NCBI RefSeq assembly: GCF_000729995.1
Contig: NZ_JNFG01000018.1
Span: forward strand, 124,001-188,000
DNA: 64,000 bases
Origin: Caballeronia sordidicola
GTDB lineage: Bacteria; Pseudomonadota; Gammaproteobacteria; Burkholderiales; Burkholderiaceae
Direction: 5' to 3'
Shown: positions 43,786-53,900 of the stretch, piece after piece
How the letters are laid out: each line of letters opens with the position of its first letter
How positions within the stretch are numbered: the first letter of the stretch is position 1
The notes under the pieces: generated by a model
Told to the model about the DNA's origin: nothing
Seen by the model: only the letters and a program-made list of their open reading frames with translations
Database searches by the model: none
Program-made: the position numbers and the translations under genes

Positions 43786-43975
43786 CAATGAGCGCTTGCC
43801 CTTCCCTCCATTTCTCTTTGCGTAGCGTCCGGTGTTTCGCGGTTTCCCCCGCGACCGGCACGGGGTCCCGCTACACGCCACGCCGGCAATCCTCGCGCGT
43901 GGCGGAAGTTGAAAGGCGCTTTGAAGCAGGCGCTGTCGAGCCGCTGGTCCCATCGTCCGGGACGGCGGCTTTTTT
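43786..43975 (+). ncRNA. Candidate structured RNA between bcp and phoH
   Basis: The region folds into successive perfect stems: CGCGG/CCGCG (43838-43853), CGCCACGC/GCGTGGCG (43876-43904), and a terminator (43939-43975). No reading frame in it looks coding. It may be a small RNA of about 190 nt or a leader of the phoH gene. It did not resemble 6S, SRP or RNase P RNA by eye. Confidence 0.45.
43939..43975 (+). terminator. Intrinsic terminator upstream of phoH
   Basis: AGCCGC (43939-43944) pairs with GCGGCT (43965-43970) and GTCCC with GGGAC inside, followed by six T. It ends transcription from bcp or from the RNA before it. Confidence 0.75.
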
Positions 43976-44238
43976 GTTTGCGGACGCTCCCTCACCTGCA
44001 GCGTGTGCGCCCTGGGCGTCCCGCGCCGTCCGTGCGTTTCATCCCCGTTTTCTTCAGGACGCAACTTCCAAGGAGCCGATCGAAATCTAGGCGAACCGGC
44101 GTTTTCGAAACCGAAGCGCGTCTCCGGGCGCAAACTGCATCGACGTCCGGCCTTCTGGCCTGAAGACCTGAACGTCGGCTCACGCAGGATGCGACAGGCG
44201 ACGCACGACATACGATCCGAATCCTATCGAGGAAAACC

Positions 44239-46104
44239 ATGCCTTTGCCTACCGCACCCGTCAAGCTCGGCAACCTCCTGCCGTCTGAAGAATACAAAGC
44301 CAAAGCCCGGCCTGCCCGAACATCGAAAAAGCAGGCAAGCGACGGTGATCTGGCTGAAACCGAGACCGACTTTGGCGCAAGCGTCGGCGGTTCACGGCCT
44401 GCCGCCGCGAACACCGCCAATACGCTGCGCGCTATAGCAAGCGAGACATTGGCGAACGCGGCCAAAGGCTCAGCAGTAGAAGCCTCTGACGCAGCGCCCG
44501 CCGCCCGCACGCGTCGCGCGAAACAAACCGCTGCGTTGCTGCAGCCCGCTGCTACGCCGGCCGAACAGATCGAAACCACGCCGGCTGTCGCCCGCACGCC
44601 GGTCGAAGCGCGCACGCCGTCGCGCGCCGAAGCACCGGCCGCGCCCGTGGCTGCCGCAGGGCAACCGCGTGGCCAGCAGAAACGCCGTCAGCGTGGCCAG
44701 CCGGAGAACGAGATCGGCAAATTGTTCGTGCTCGACACGAACGTGCTGATGCACGATCCGTCATCGCTTTTCCGGTTCGAGGAACACGACGTCTATCTGC
44801 CGATGATGACGCTCGAGGAACTCGATAACCACAAGAAGGGCATGTCGGAAGTGGCGCGCAATGCGCGTCAGGTGAGCCGCACGCTGGATGCGCTGGTGGC
44901 GCACGTCGGCGAGATGTCGGCTGGTTTGCCCTTGTCCGCGCTGGGCAATCGCGATGCCACCGGCCGCCTGTACTTCCAGACCACGCTGACCGACATTGAG
45001 CCGGTTGAAGGCCTGCCGGTCGGCAAGGCCGACAACCAGATTCTCGGCGTGGTTCGCGCGTTGCAGAAGGAGCGCACGGATCGCCAGGTCGTGCTGGTGT
45101 CGAAAGACATCAACATGCGCATCAAGGCCCACGCGCTCGGCCTGCCCGCTGAAGATTATTTCAACGACCAGGTGCTGGAAGACAAGGACCTGCTCTATTC
45201 CGGCGTACGCGCGTTGCCGTCCGACTTCTGGACGAAGCACGCGAAGGGCATGGAAAGCTGGCAGGACACCAAGACAGGCACGACGTATTACCGCGTCACC
45301 GGTCCGCAGTGCGCGTCCATGCTGGTCAACGAGTTCGTGTATTTCGAACCGCAGAACGGCGAACCGTCGTTCTACGGCATCGTGCGCGAGTTGAACGGCA
45401 AGACAGCGCTGCTGCAAACGCTGCGCGATTACAGCCATCACAAGAACAACGTGTGGGGCATCACATCGCGCAATCGCGAGCAGAATTTCGCGCTGAACCT
45501 GCTGATGAACCCGGACGTGGATTTCGTCACGCTGCTGGGTCAGGCCGGTACCGGCAAGACCTTGATGGCATTGGCCGCCGGCCTCGCGCAAGTGCTCGAC
45601 GACAAGCGCTATAACGAGATCATCGTGACGCGTGCGACGGTGCCTGTTGGCGAAGACATCGGCTTCTTGCCGGGTACGGAAGAGGAAAAGATGCAGCCGT
45701 GGATGGGCGCATTCGACGACAACCTCGAAGTCCTGCAAAAGACCGACGACGCCGCCGGCGAATGGGGCCGTGCCGCCACGCAGGAACTGATCCGATCACG
45801 CCTGAAGGTGAAGAGCATGAACTTCATGCGCGGACGGACGTTCGTGGACAAATACGTGATCATCGACGAGGCGCAGAATTTGACGCCCAAGCAGATGAAA
45901 ACGCTCGTCACGCGCGCCGGTCCGGGCACGAAGATCGTGTGTCTGGGCAATATCGCGCAGATCGACACGCCGTATCTGACGGAGGGCAGTTCAGGCCTGA
46001 CGTACGTGGTCGACCGCTTCAAGGGCTGGACGCATAGCGGCCACGTCACGCTCGCGCGTGGCGAACGCTCACGTCTGGCGGATTACGCGTCCGAGATTCT
46101 TTAA
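44239..46104 (+). CDS. PIN-PhoH fusion ATPase
   Basis: A 621-residue protein. Residues 1-150 are low in complexity, Ala/Pro/Arg-rich and end in a basic patch (GQQKRRQRGQ). A PIN RNase domain begins at about 160 (KLFVLDTNVLMHDPSSLFRFEEHDVYLPMMTLEELDNHKKG). The PhoH ATPase domain has Walker A LLGQAGTGKTLMALAAG (about 433) and Walker B YVIIDEAQNL (about 540). PIN-PhoH proteins are thought to unwind and cut RNA. The N-terminal tail is longer than usual and looks disordered, with possible nucleic acid binding. Confidence 0.9.
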   Translation: MPLPTAPVKLGNLLPSEEYKAKARPARTSKKQASDGDLAETETDFGASVGGSRPAAANTANTLRAIASETLANAAKGSAVEASDAAPAARTRRAKQTAALLQPAATPAEQIETTPAVARTPVEARTPSRAEAPAAPVAAAGQPRGQQKRRQRGQPENEIGKLFVLDTNVLMHDPSSLFRFEEHDVYLPMMTLEELDNHKKGMSEVARNARQVSRTLDALVAHVGEMSAGLPLSALGNRDATGRLYFQTTLTDIEPVEGLPVGKADNQILGVVRALQKERTDRQVVLVSKDINMRIKAHALGLPAEDYFNDQVLEDKDLLYSGVRALPSDFWTKHAKGMESWQDTKTGTTYYRVTGPQCASMLVNEFVYFEPQNGEPSFYGIVRELNGKTALLQTLRDYSHHKNNVWGITSRNREQNFALNLLMNPDVDFVTLLGQAGTGKTLMALAAGLAQVLDDKRYNEIIVTRATVPVGEDIGFLPGTEEEKMQPWMGAFDDNLEVLQKTDDAAGEWGRAATQELIRSRLKVKSMNFMRGRTFVDKYVIIDEAQNLTPKQMKTLVTRAGPGTKIVCLGNIAQIDTPYLTEGSSGLTYVVDRFKGWTHSGHVTLARGERSRLADYASEIL

Positions 46105-46130
46105 ATTCTTTAGATTTTCGACACGCTTTG

Positions 46131-46164
46131 AAAGCCCGGCAAGCATCGCTTGCTGGGCTTTTTT
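46131..46164 (+). terminator. Terminator after phoH
   Basis: AAAGCCCGGCAAGC and GCTTGCTGGGCTTT pair (one G-T) around an ATC loop, then T residues to 46164. Confidence 0.9.
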
Positions 46165-46310
46165 GCGCCTTTTCAGCGTGTTTTCGGTCTGAAAACACGT
46201 CCCTCCGAAGCAACACTTACAGCGTAAACCTCAAGTGACTTATCAAGAAAACTTGCTCCAGCCCCGTCTGACGGGCTAGTATCGCGAGACCGCCATCATG
46301 GCGAGCGCTC

Positions 46311-47531
46311 ATGTTCACCCTCGGCTCGCCCTTCCGAATGCGTCAACTCTGGTCACTGCTGCTTCTCACCCTCCTCGTTGCCGCGTGCTCGAGCGCGCCG
46401 ACGCGGGTGTCGCGCGCACCGGCCGGATCGAACGCTACCGCTTCCAATCGCACCTTCGCCACACCCTCCGGTTTCCCGAATTTCGTCGATCACAGCGTCG
46501 GACGCGAGGAAATCTCCATTCAGGCGATGTCGCTCGTGGGCGTGCCGTATCGCTGGGGAGGTAATACGCCGGAGGCAGGTTTCGATTGCAGCGGGCTGGT
46601 GCGCTATGTGGTGGATCGGGCGGCATCGGTGAACCTGCCGCGCACGACGGCGGACATGAGCGTTCGCGGTGAATCGATTGAACCCGACGAAGTTGCTCCC
46701 GGCGACCTGATTTTCTTCAACACGACGGGCCGGCCGCATTCGCACGTCGGGATTTACGTGGGGAAACTGCGCTTTGTGAACGCGCCCTCGACTGGGGGCA
46801 CCGTGCGGCTCGATTACCTCACCAATCCATATTGGGCCAAGCGTTTCGATGGCATCCGGCGCGTCGCGGCACCGAAAGCAGATCCGGCTCCGTTCGATGC
46901 ACCAACGTATCTGGCGTCGCCGGTTCCGGCACCGGTCCCAGGCGGTTCACCGCCGCAAGTTGCCGCGACGGCCAACGCAGCCCCTGCTGCCGATCGCTAT
47001 GAACCGCCGAGCGCTGCGCCAACGACGGCACCGCCGGTAGGCTCCTACCGTACCGCCGCCGATCAGTTCGAACCACCGCCGTCCGCATTGTCGTCCGCAC
47101 AACGGCAGGCGCAATCGGCGGGTGCCGTGTCACCAGCCATTACTACCGCCCGCTCGGGTGCCGATCCGTTCGAACCGCCGCCGTCATCGCTTTCCGCCGC
47201 ACAACGTCAATCGCAGACCGCAAACGCGATGTCACCACCACGCGAATCGCAGGCTGGATCGAATGCTGTCGCGGCGGCATCGGCAGCGCCCGACCCCATC
47301 GCGGCCGCTGCCGATGCCTTCGAACCCCCGCCGCCCACCGCCCGGCTGGCGGCGCAGCAGGTGCGCTCCGTGCGAGAACAACAACCTTCCTCAGTCGGTC
47401 GCATTCCCGCCGCCGACCCATCCGCCCACGTGATGCGCGCCTCCACGAATTCGCTCACGATTCCACGCACGCCTACGCACCCCGCTACCGCCGACGACCC
47501 CATCGCGAAGTTCGCCAACGGCAGCTACTGA
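46311..47531 (+). CDS. NlpC/P60 lipoprotein with C-terminal FEPPPS repeats
   Basis: A 406-residue lipoprotein: signal with lipobox LLVAAC (lipidated Cys26), then an NlpC/P60 peptidase domain with Cys93 (FDCSGLVRYV) and His145 (HVGIYVG). These enzymes cut peptidoglycan peptides. After residue about 190 comes a Pro/Ala/Ser-rich tail with repeated motifs YEPPSA (230), QFEPPPSALSSAQRQ (252), PFEPPPSSLSAAQRQ (286) and AFEPPP (336), probably an extended region that reaches or anchors near the wall. ATG at 46311 is used; Met10 is an alternative with no better ribosome-binding site. Confidence 0.87.
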   Translation: MFTLGSPFRMRQLWSLLLLTLLVAACSSAPTRVSRAPAGSNATASNRTFATPSGFPNFVDHSVGREEISIQAMSLVGVPYRWGGNTPEAGFDCSGLVRYVVDRAASVNLPRTTADMSVRGESIEPDEVAPGDLIFFNTTGRPHSHVGIYVGKLRFVNAPSTGGTVRLDYLTNPYWAKRFDGIRRVAAPKADPAPFDAPTYLASPVPAPVPGGSPPQVAATANAAPAADRYEPPSAAPTTAPPVGSYRTAADQFEPPPSALSSAQRQAQSAGAVSPAITTARSGADPFEPPPSSLSAAQRQSQTANAMSPPRESQAGSNAVAAASAAPDPIAAAADAFEPPPPTARLAAQQVRSVREQQPSSVGRIPAADPSAHVMRASTNSLTIPRTPTHPATADDPIAKFANGSY

Positions 47532-47660
47532 GCCGTCACCCGGCTATCACGTTCAGCGCGTTTTCTGAACCGCACACACTTCCCAGCGTCTGCTATCGTG
47601 TCTCGATAACGATTCAACGCATCATCGAATCGACCATCGGCCTCGAAAGGAGTGAACCTC

Positions 47661-48467
47661 ATGGACTTGGGACTCGCCGGCAAGATCGTGCTCATCACGG
47701 GCGGCAGCAAGGGTATCGGCTTCGCGTGCGCGCGAGCATTTGCAGCGGAAGGCGCGCGCGTCGCGATTGTTTCACGCGATCCGGCAAATCTCGCCCGTGC
47801 ACGCGAAGAACTCGCGAAAGATGGCTTCCACGTGCATCTGGCGCGTGCCGATCTTCACGAAGCGCACAGCGCGCAAGACGTGGTGGAAGAAGCGACGGGC
47901 GCGCTCGGCCCGATCGATATCCTCGTGAATTGCGCGGGCGCCGCTAAACGCTACGACCCTGATCTCCTCGATGCCGCCGCCTACAAGGCCGCGATGGAAG
48001 CGAAATATTTCCCGTGTATCTACCCTCAGCAAGCCGTGCTGAAGCAAATGGCCGAACGGCTGAGAGCGAACCCCAAGGCCGAACCGGGCGCGGTGGTGAA
48101 CATCATCGGGATGGGTGGGAAGATTGCGAGCGATATTCATATCGCGGGCGGCGCGGCGAATGCAGCGCTGATGCTGGCAACCGTTGGTCTCGCGCATCAT
48201 TACGCGAAGCTCGGCATTCGCATCAACGCGATCAATCCGGGCGCGACGTTGACGGAACGGGTTGAGGAATCGCTGGCGCTCGAGGCGCAGAGACTGGGTG
48301 TCACGCGAGATGAAGCGTTGGCGCAAAGCCAGGCAAAAGTGCCGCTCGGCCGATACGCGAAACCCGAGGAAATTGCGGACGTCGCGCTGTTCCTGGCGAG
48401 CCGCCGGGCGAGTTATGTATCCGGCGCGATCATTCCGATGGACGGGGTCGGCGCGCCGTTGATCTGA
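47661..48467 (+). CDS. SDR-family oxidoreductase with missing catalytic triad
   Basis: A 268-residue Rossmann-fold protein: cofactor loop LITGGSKGIGFACARAF, NCAGAA, and INPGATLTERV at the end. The Ser-Tyr-Lys triad of SDRs is absent. Where Ser is expected the text is VVNIIGMGG, and the YxxxK helix reads AGGAANAALM (Tyr to Gly, Lys to Asn, judged from the following AAL). Ser and Lys are missing, so it may not be a redox enzyme in the usual sense. ATG at 47661 has AAAGGAG; a GTG nine bases earlier is possible. Confidence 0.85.
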   Translation: MDLGLAGKIVLITGGSKGIGFACARAFAAEGARVAIVSRDPANLARAREELAKDGFHVHLARADLHEAHSAQDVVEEATGALGPIDILVNCAGAAKRYDPDLLDAAAYKAAMEAKYFPCIYPQQAVLKQMAERLRANPKAEPGAVVNIIGMGGKIASDIHIAGGAANAALMLATVGLAHHYAKLGIRINAINPGATLTERVEESLALEAQRLGVTRDEALAQSQAKVPLGRYAKPEEIADVALFLASRRASYVSGAIIPMDGVGAPLI

Positions 48468-48476
48468 CACACGAAG

Positions 48477-48506
48477 CGCGGGTGACTTATAACCAGGTCA
48501 CCCGCG
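48477..48506. terminator. Hairpin between convergent SDR and pitA genes
   Basis: CGCGGGTGAC (48477-48486) pairs perfectly with GTCACCCGCG (48497-48506), loop TTATAACCAG. No T-run, so bidirectional end or mRNA stabiliser. Confidence 0.6.
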
Positions 48507-48521
48507 AACTGCTCGCGGCGT

Positions 48522-49535
48522 TTAAGGAAGAAAGCGATGTCCGAGCCACCAAGCGGCGGCGGCCATCACGGCAGACGCCGGAATGGTTAATATCCACGCC
48601 CACACGATGTTTCCCGCCACGCCCCATCGCACCGCGCTGAACTTCTGCGTCGCGCCGACGCCGACAATCGCGCCTGTGATTGTGTGCGTGGTCGACACGG
48701 GAATACCGAGGAACGACGCGACGAACAACGTAATCGCCCCGCCCGACTCCGCGCAAAACCCTCCGACCGGCTTGAGCTTCGTGATCTTCTGTCCCATGGT
48801 GCGCACGATGCGCCAGCCGCCGAACAGCGTACCGAGCCCCATCGACAGATAACATCCGCCGATCACCCAGATCGGTGGCGCGTCCGCTGCCGCTGACCAA
48901 TACCCCGCCGCGATCAGCAGCATCCAGATAATGCCGATGGTCTTCTGCGCGTCATTACCGCCGTGCCCAAGGCTATACAACCCTGCCGATATCAGCTGCC
49001 AGCGTCTGAACCGCCGGTCCACCTTGGAGGGCGGCGTGCGGAAATACATCCACGACACAATCAGCATGAACAGCGATCCGAGGACGAAACCCAGCAGCGG
49101 CGAAATGAAGATAAACGAGACGGTCTTGAGCAAGCCGTCCATATTCAGCGAGCCCCAGCCCGACTTCGCCCACGCCGAGCCGACCAGACCGCCGATCAGC
49201 GCATGCGACGAACTCGACGGAATGCCGTAGTGCCACGTGATGATGTTCCAGCCGATCGCGCCAACCAGCGCGCCAAAAATCACATATTGATCGACGATAG
49301 CTGGGTCGATCGTTCCTCTGCCGACAGTGGCGGCAACTTTCAAATGGAACACGAAATACGCAATGACGTTGAACGCGGCAGCGAACGCCACGGCTTGCTG
49401 AGGTTTCAGCACGCCCGTGGACACGACGGTTGCGATGGAGTTGGCGGCGTCGTGGAAGCCGTTCATGAAGTCGAACACGAGTGCGACCACGACGAGCGTA
49501 ATGACAGCCCAGAGGGCGAGTTGAATCGAATGCAT
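48522..49535 (-). CDS. pitA: Inorganic phosphate transporter, Pit family
   Basis: A 337-residue membrane protein with about ten hydrophobic segments. Pit motifs FDFMNGFHDAANSIATVVSTGVL at the N-terminus and GHGGNDAQKTIGIIWM and SGGAITLFVASFLGIPVSTTHTITGAI at the second half. It imports metal-phosphate complexes with protons at low affinity. It follows the DUF47 gene by 29 bases. Confidence 0.93.
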   Translation of the reverse strand: MHSIQLALWAVITLVVVALVFDFMNGFHDAANSIATVVSTGVLKPQQAVAFAAAFNVIAYFVFHLKVAATVGRGTIDPAIVDQYVIFGALVGAIGWNIITWHYGIPSSSSHALIGGLVGSAWAKSGWGSLNMDGLLKTVSFIFISPLLGFVLGSLFMLIVSWMYFRTPPSKVDRRFRRWQLISAGLYSLGHGGNDAQKTIGIIWMLLIAAGYWSAAADAPPIWVIGGCYLSMGLGTLFGGWRIVRTMGQKITKLKPVGGFCAESGGAITLFVASFLGIPVSTTHTITGAIVGVGATQKFSAVRWGVAGNIVWAWILTIPASAVMAAAAWWLGHRFLP

Positions 49536-49564
49536 CGTTTATCGAGTGAGTGGCGCGGCTGAAA

Positions 49565-50191
49565 TCAGGCGTTTTCCAGCACGATGCCTTCGATGATGTT
49601 CGCAACATCCTCGCATTTGTCGGTGATGGTCTCGAGCAACTCGTAGATTGCCTTGAGTTTGATCAGCGTCTTGACGTTGTCCTCTTCGCGAAAGAGTTTC
49701 GACATGGCCGAGCGCAGCACCCGGTCGGCATCCGATTCCAGACGGTCGATTTCTTCGCAGATCTTGAGGATTTCGCTCGCGCGTTTCATGTCGGCGAGCA
49801 GCTTGACGGCGTGTTGCACGCGCTCGCAGGTGGCCGTGCTGATATGCGCGAGCTGGCTCATTTCCGCGGTCGATTCGCGCACGTCATAGAGCGAGATGGC
49901 AGTGGCGACGTCTTCCATCAGGTCGAGGATATCGTCCATCGTCGTGATGAGCTTGTGGATTTCGTCGCGATCGAGCGGCGTGATGAAAGTCTTGTGCAGC
50001 AGGTCGATGGTTTCGTGCGTGAGCTTGTCCGCACGTTTTTCGTTGGTCTGGACGTTCTGCTTATGGACCTCCATCTGGTCCATGTTGTCGATCAGCAGTT
50101 CGAGTTCGTGACTGGCGTCAACGATGCACTTTGCGTGCGCATTGAAGATTTCGAAAAATTTGCCCTCGGTGGGCATGAATCGACCGAACAT
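49565..50191 (-). CDS. DUF47 PhoU-like regulator
   Basis: A 208-residue helical protein of the DUF47 family (FGRFMPTEGKFFEIFNAHAKCIVDASHELELLI... DDILDLMEDVATAISLY), related in fold to PhoU. In many bacteria it is paired with Pit and modulates it. First gene of the DUF47-pit unit. Confidence 0.92.
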   Translation of the reverse strand: MFGRFMPTEGKFFEIFNAHAKCIVDASHELELLIDNMDQMEVHKQNVQTNEKRADKLTHETIDLLHKTFITPLDRDEIHKLITTMDDILDLMEDVATAISLYDVRESTAEMSQLAHISTATCERVQHAVKLLADMKRASEILKICEEIDRLESDADRVLRSAMSKLFREEDNVKTLIKLKAIYELLETITDKCEDVANIIEGIVLENA

Positions 50192-50305
50192 GAAAATCCC
50201 GAAAAGTAATTTTTCTGCGTTAAATCAACTGTTTACCGAAACACGCACGATTAAGATCAGAACCGTACCCGACTTGCATGAAATGCCTGACTAGTGCGAG
50301 CCGAT

Positions 50306-50323
50306 ATGACAAACCCGTGACAG
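50306..50323 (-). promoter_or_regulatory. Pho box upstream of the DUF47-pit operon
   Basis: On the minus strand CTGTCAC GGGT TTGTCAT matches the PhoB consensus (CTGTCAT, four bases, CTGTCAT) at all but two of 14 positions with the right 11-base period. It is 115 bases before the DUF47 start. Confidence 0.7.
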
Positions 50324-50920
50324 GTGCGATTCTATCGGAAAGCGTCCGCTCTCAGGCAGGCGTGTCAGACCGCCACAACCTCCAAGCGTAGCGTCTGCTC
50401 GATCTCGGTTTGACGGTCCGGAAACTGAGTTGCGTGTTCCAGACGTTAGTGCCCCACGCTGAACCCTGACCCAACGCTTCGTGAGCGAATGCGGCGTCAA
50501 GCGACGCATGCCGTAAACGACAGTAATAAAAAGAATCCGCGCGTCTTTCGGCTTTACTAAACAAGCCTGCACTGACTCGTGAGAAAAGCCTCAGACCGTT
50601 ACAAGTTATGGTGCGGGCGCTTATTTGCTGTCCTCAATCCCCTACTGAACATTGGCCAGAACGGCTTCAATCGTCATTCCAAACCGCTCCTGCGCGCTGC
50701 AGCTTTGTTTTCCTTTGTGTACATTGCCGCATTGTCTTCGTTGCAGACAAAATCACGCGAGCTCGGTGCTTTATTTCAAGTCGACTTCTTATTGACGATT
50801 TCGAAAGCAATTCGAAAGTGCTCATGGGTTTGAGCTTGACTCAGCAGTGCAACGCCGACCGGATCAGAAACTCGCAGCATCAAGGCAACGTTCAGTTAAA
50901 CCCCAAGTCCTGGAACTCTC
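50324..50920. other. Intergenic region upstream of the RND operon
   Basis: About 600 bases with no supported gene. The word TTCGAAAG occurs twice with an 11-base period (50800-50807 and 50811-50818), about 105 bases before the permease start; a TTGACG lies just upstream (50792-50797). These may belong to the promoter or a regulator site. Confidence 0.4.
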
Positions 50921-53900
50921 ATGCTCGGCCTAGTACGTATCGCTCTCCGACGGCCATACACCTTTGTCGTCCTGGCGATCCTCATCCTGATCATCGGGCC
51001 GCTTTCCGCGATCAGAACGCCGACCGATATCTTTCCCGATATCCGCATTCCCGTGATCAGCGTCGTATGGCAATACACGGGCTTGCCGCCGGATCAAATG
51101 GTCGGACGGATTACCTCCCCGTTCGAGCGTTCGCTGACTACGACGGTGAACGACATCCAGCACATAGAAGCTGAATCGGTTAATGGCTTCGGCATCATCA
51201 AGATCTTCTTCCAGCCGGGCGTGAACATCAGTAACGCGAACGCCCAGGTGACCGCCGTCTCGCAGACGCAATTGCGTCAATTGCCACCGGGCACCACGCC
51301 GCCGCTGATCCTGAACTACAACGCGTCGACGGTGCCGATCATCCAGCTCGCCCTCTCGGGTAAAGGTCTCACCGAACAAAACCTCGGCGACCTTGGACTG
51401 AACCAGTTGCGTCCGGCGCTGGTGACGGTGGCCGGTGCGTCGATCCCCTATCCGTTCGGCGGCAAGTCGCGCCAGATACAGATCGACATCGACCCAACTG
51501 CATTGCAGGCGCGCGGCCTGTCTGCCCAGGACGTCGCCAATGCGCTCGCCGCGCAGAACCTGCTGACGCCAATCGGTACGGAAAAAATCGGCGATCACGA
51601 ATACACGCTGCAGTTGAATAACGCGCCTTTCGCGCTTAAAGCGCTAGGCGACCTGCCGATCAAGGCGGTCAATGGCACCACGCTTTATATCCACGATGTC
51701 GCCAACGTCCGCGACGGCAGCCCGCCGCAAACGAATATCGTGCATGTGGACGGCAAGCGTTCGGTGCTGATGTCGGTGCTGAAGAACGGCTCGGTGTCCA
51801 CGCTCGGCATCATCGCCGGCATCAAGCAGCACGTGCTGGACGCGAAGGCTTCATTGCCCGACGCGCTGCAAATTGCACCGATCGGTGACCAGTCGCTGTT
51901 CGTGCGCGCGGCCATCAGCGGCGTGGCCCGCGAAGGCGTGATCGCAGCCGCGCTGACGAGCCTGATGATCCTGTTATTCCTCGGCAGTTGGCGTTCGACC
52001 GTGATCATTGCGACGTCGATTCCGCTCGCCATTCTCGGTTCGATAGCGACCCTGTCTGCGCTCGGCGAGACGCTCAACATCATGACGCTCGGCGGCTTGG
52101 CGCTCGCGGTGGGGATCTTGGTCGACGACGCGACCGTCACCATCGAAAATATCAACTGGCATCTTGAGCAAGGCAAGCAGGTAGAAGAAGCCATCCTCGA
52201 TGGCGCCGCGCAGATCGTCACGCCGGCGTTCGTGGCGCTGCTCTGTATTTGCATTGTGTTCGTGCCGATGTTTTTCCTCGATGGCGTCGCGCGTTTCCTC
52301 TTCGTGCCAATGGCCGAGGCCGTGATCTTCGCGATGGTCGCATCGTTCATCCTGTCGCGAACACTCGTTCCCACGATGGCGAAATACCTGCTGCATCCAC
52401 ACAATCTCGATGAAGACGCACATGCGAAGAAGCGCCCTGGCCCACTTGGACGCTTTCAGCAAGGCTTCGAACGACGCTTCGAAAAGATCCGCAGCGGCTA
52501 TCACGGCTTGCTCGAACTGGCGCTTAACCATCGCGCACCATTCGTCAGTTGCTTCCTTGGCTTCGTCCTGATCTCGTTTGCGCTGGTGCCGCTGCTCGGC
52601 CGCAATTTTTTCCCGGATGTCGACGCCGGGCAAATCCTGTTGCACGTACGCGCGCCCGTCGGCGTGCGAGTCGAGAAGACCGCGCAAATTTTTGCGGATG
52701 TGGAAGGATCGATTCGCCAGATGATCCCGTCAAGCGAACTCGCCACGATGGTCGACAACATCGGCCTGCCGGTCAGCGGAATCAACCTCGCTTATAACAA
52801 CACCGGGACCATCGGCTCGCAGGACGGCGACATCCAGATCGCGTTGAACGAAGATCACCGACCGACCGCGGAGTACGTGCGGCAGATGCGCGAGAAGTTG
52901 CCGCGCCTTTATCCGGGCGTGACGTTCTCGTTCCCGCCGGCGGACATCATCAGCCAGATCTTGAACTTCGGTTCGCCGGCGCCTGTTGACTTGCAGGTTC
53001 GCGGCAACAACCTGCCCGCCAACTTCGCTTACGCCAACCGGCTGCTGCGCGAAATCCGCCAGATTCCCGGCGTAGTCGATGCACGGATCCAGCAAGCGCA
53101 AAACTCACCCACGTTCAACGTCGATGTCGATCGCACCCGCGCACAACTCCTTGGCATCAACGAGCGTGACGTCACGAACAGTCTGGTCGTGAATCTCGCG
53201 GGCTCGAGTCAGGTCGCGCCGACTTTCTGGCTGAACAATGTGAACGGCGTGTCGTATCCGATCGTGATGCAGACGCCGCAATACACCCTCGATTCGCTTG
53301 CCTCGCTGCAGAACCTGCCGATCACATCGAGCCTGCAGAGCAGTGGTCAGATCCTGGGCGGCCTCGCGACCGTCCAGCGTACGAACACCAATGCGGTCGT
53401 CAGCCAGTACAACATCCAGCCGATGGTCGAGATTTTCGCGACCACGCAGGATCGCGATCTAGGCGCGGTCGCCTCCGACATCCAGCGCGTGGTCAAAAAC
53501 AATGCCGCCACCCTGCCCAAGGGTTCGTCCATCGCCCTGCTCGGCCAGGTGCAGACCATGAACAGCGCATTCGCCGGCATGTTGTTCGGCCTGCTCGGCG
53601 CGGTCGTGTTGATCTACCTGATCGTCGTGGTCAACTTCCAGTCGTGGGCCGATCCGTTCGTGATCGTCACTGCGTTGCCGGCGGCGCTCGCCGGCATCGT
53701 CTGGATGTTGTTCGCGACCCATACCACGCTGTCCGTGCCTGCACTGACGGGGGCCATCATGTGCATGGGGGTGGCGACCGCCAACTCCATTCTCGTGGTC
53801 AGCTTCTGCCGCGAGCGCCTGGCCGTTCACGGCGACCCGTTCAAGGCGGCGCTCGAAGCCGGCTTCACCCGTTTCCGCCCGGTGCTCATGACGGCTCTCT

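Noticed and set aside
43786..43975. 6S RNA, SRP RNA or RNase P RNA
   Set aside because: None of the characteristic conserved stretches of these RNAs could be found; kept only as an unclassified candidate.
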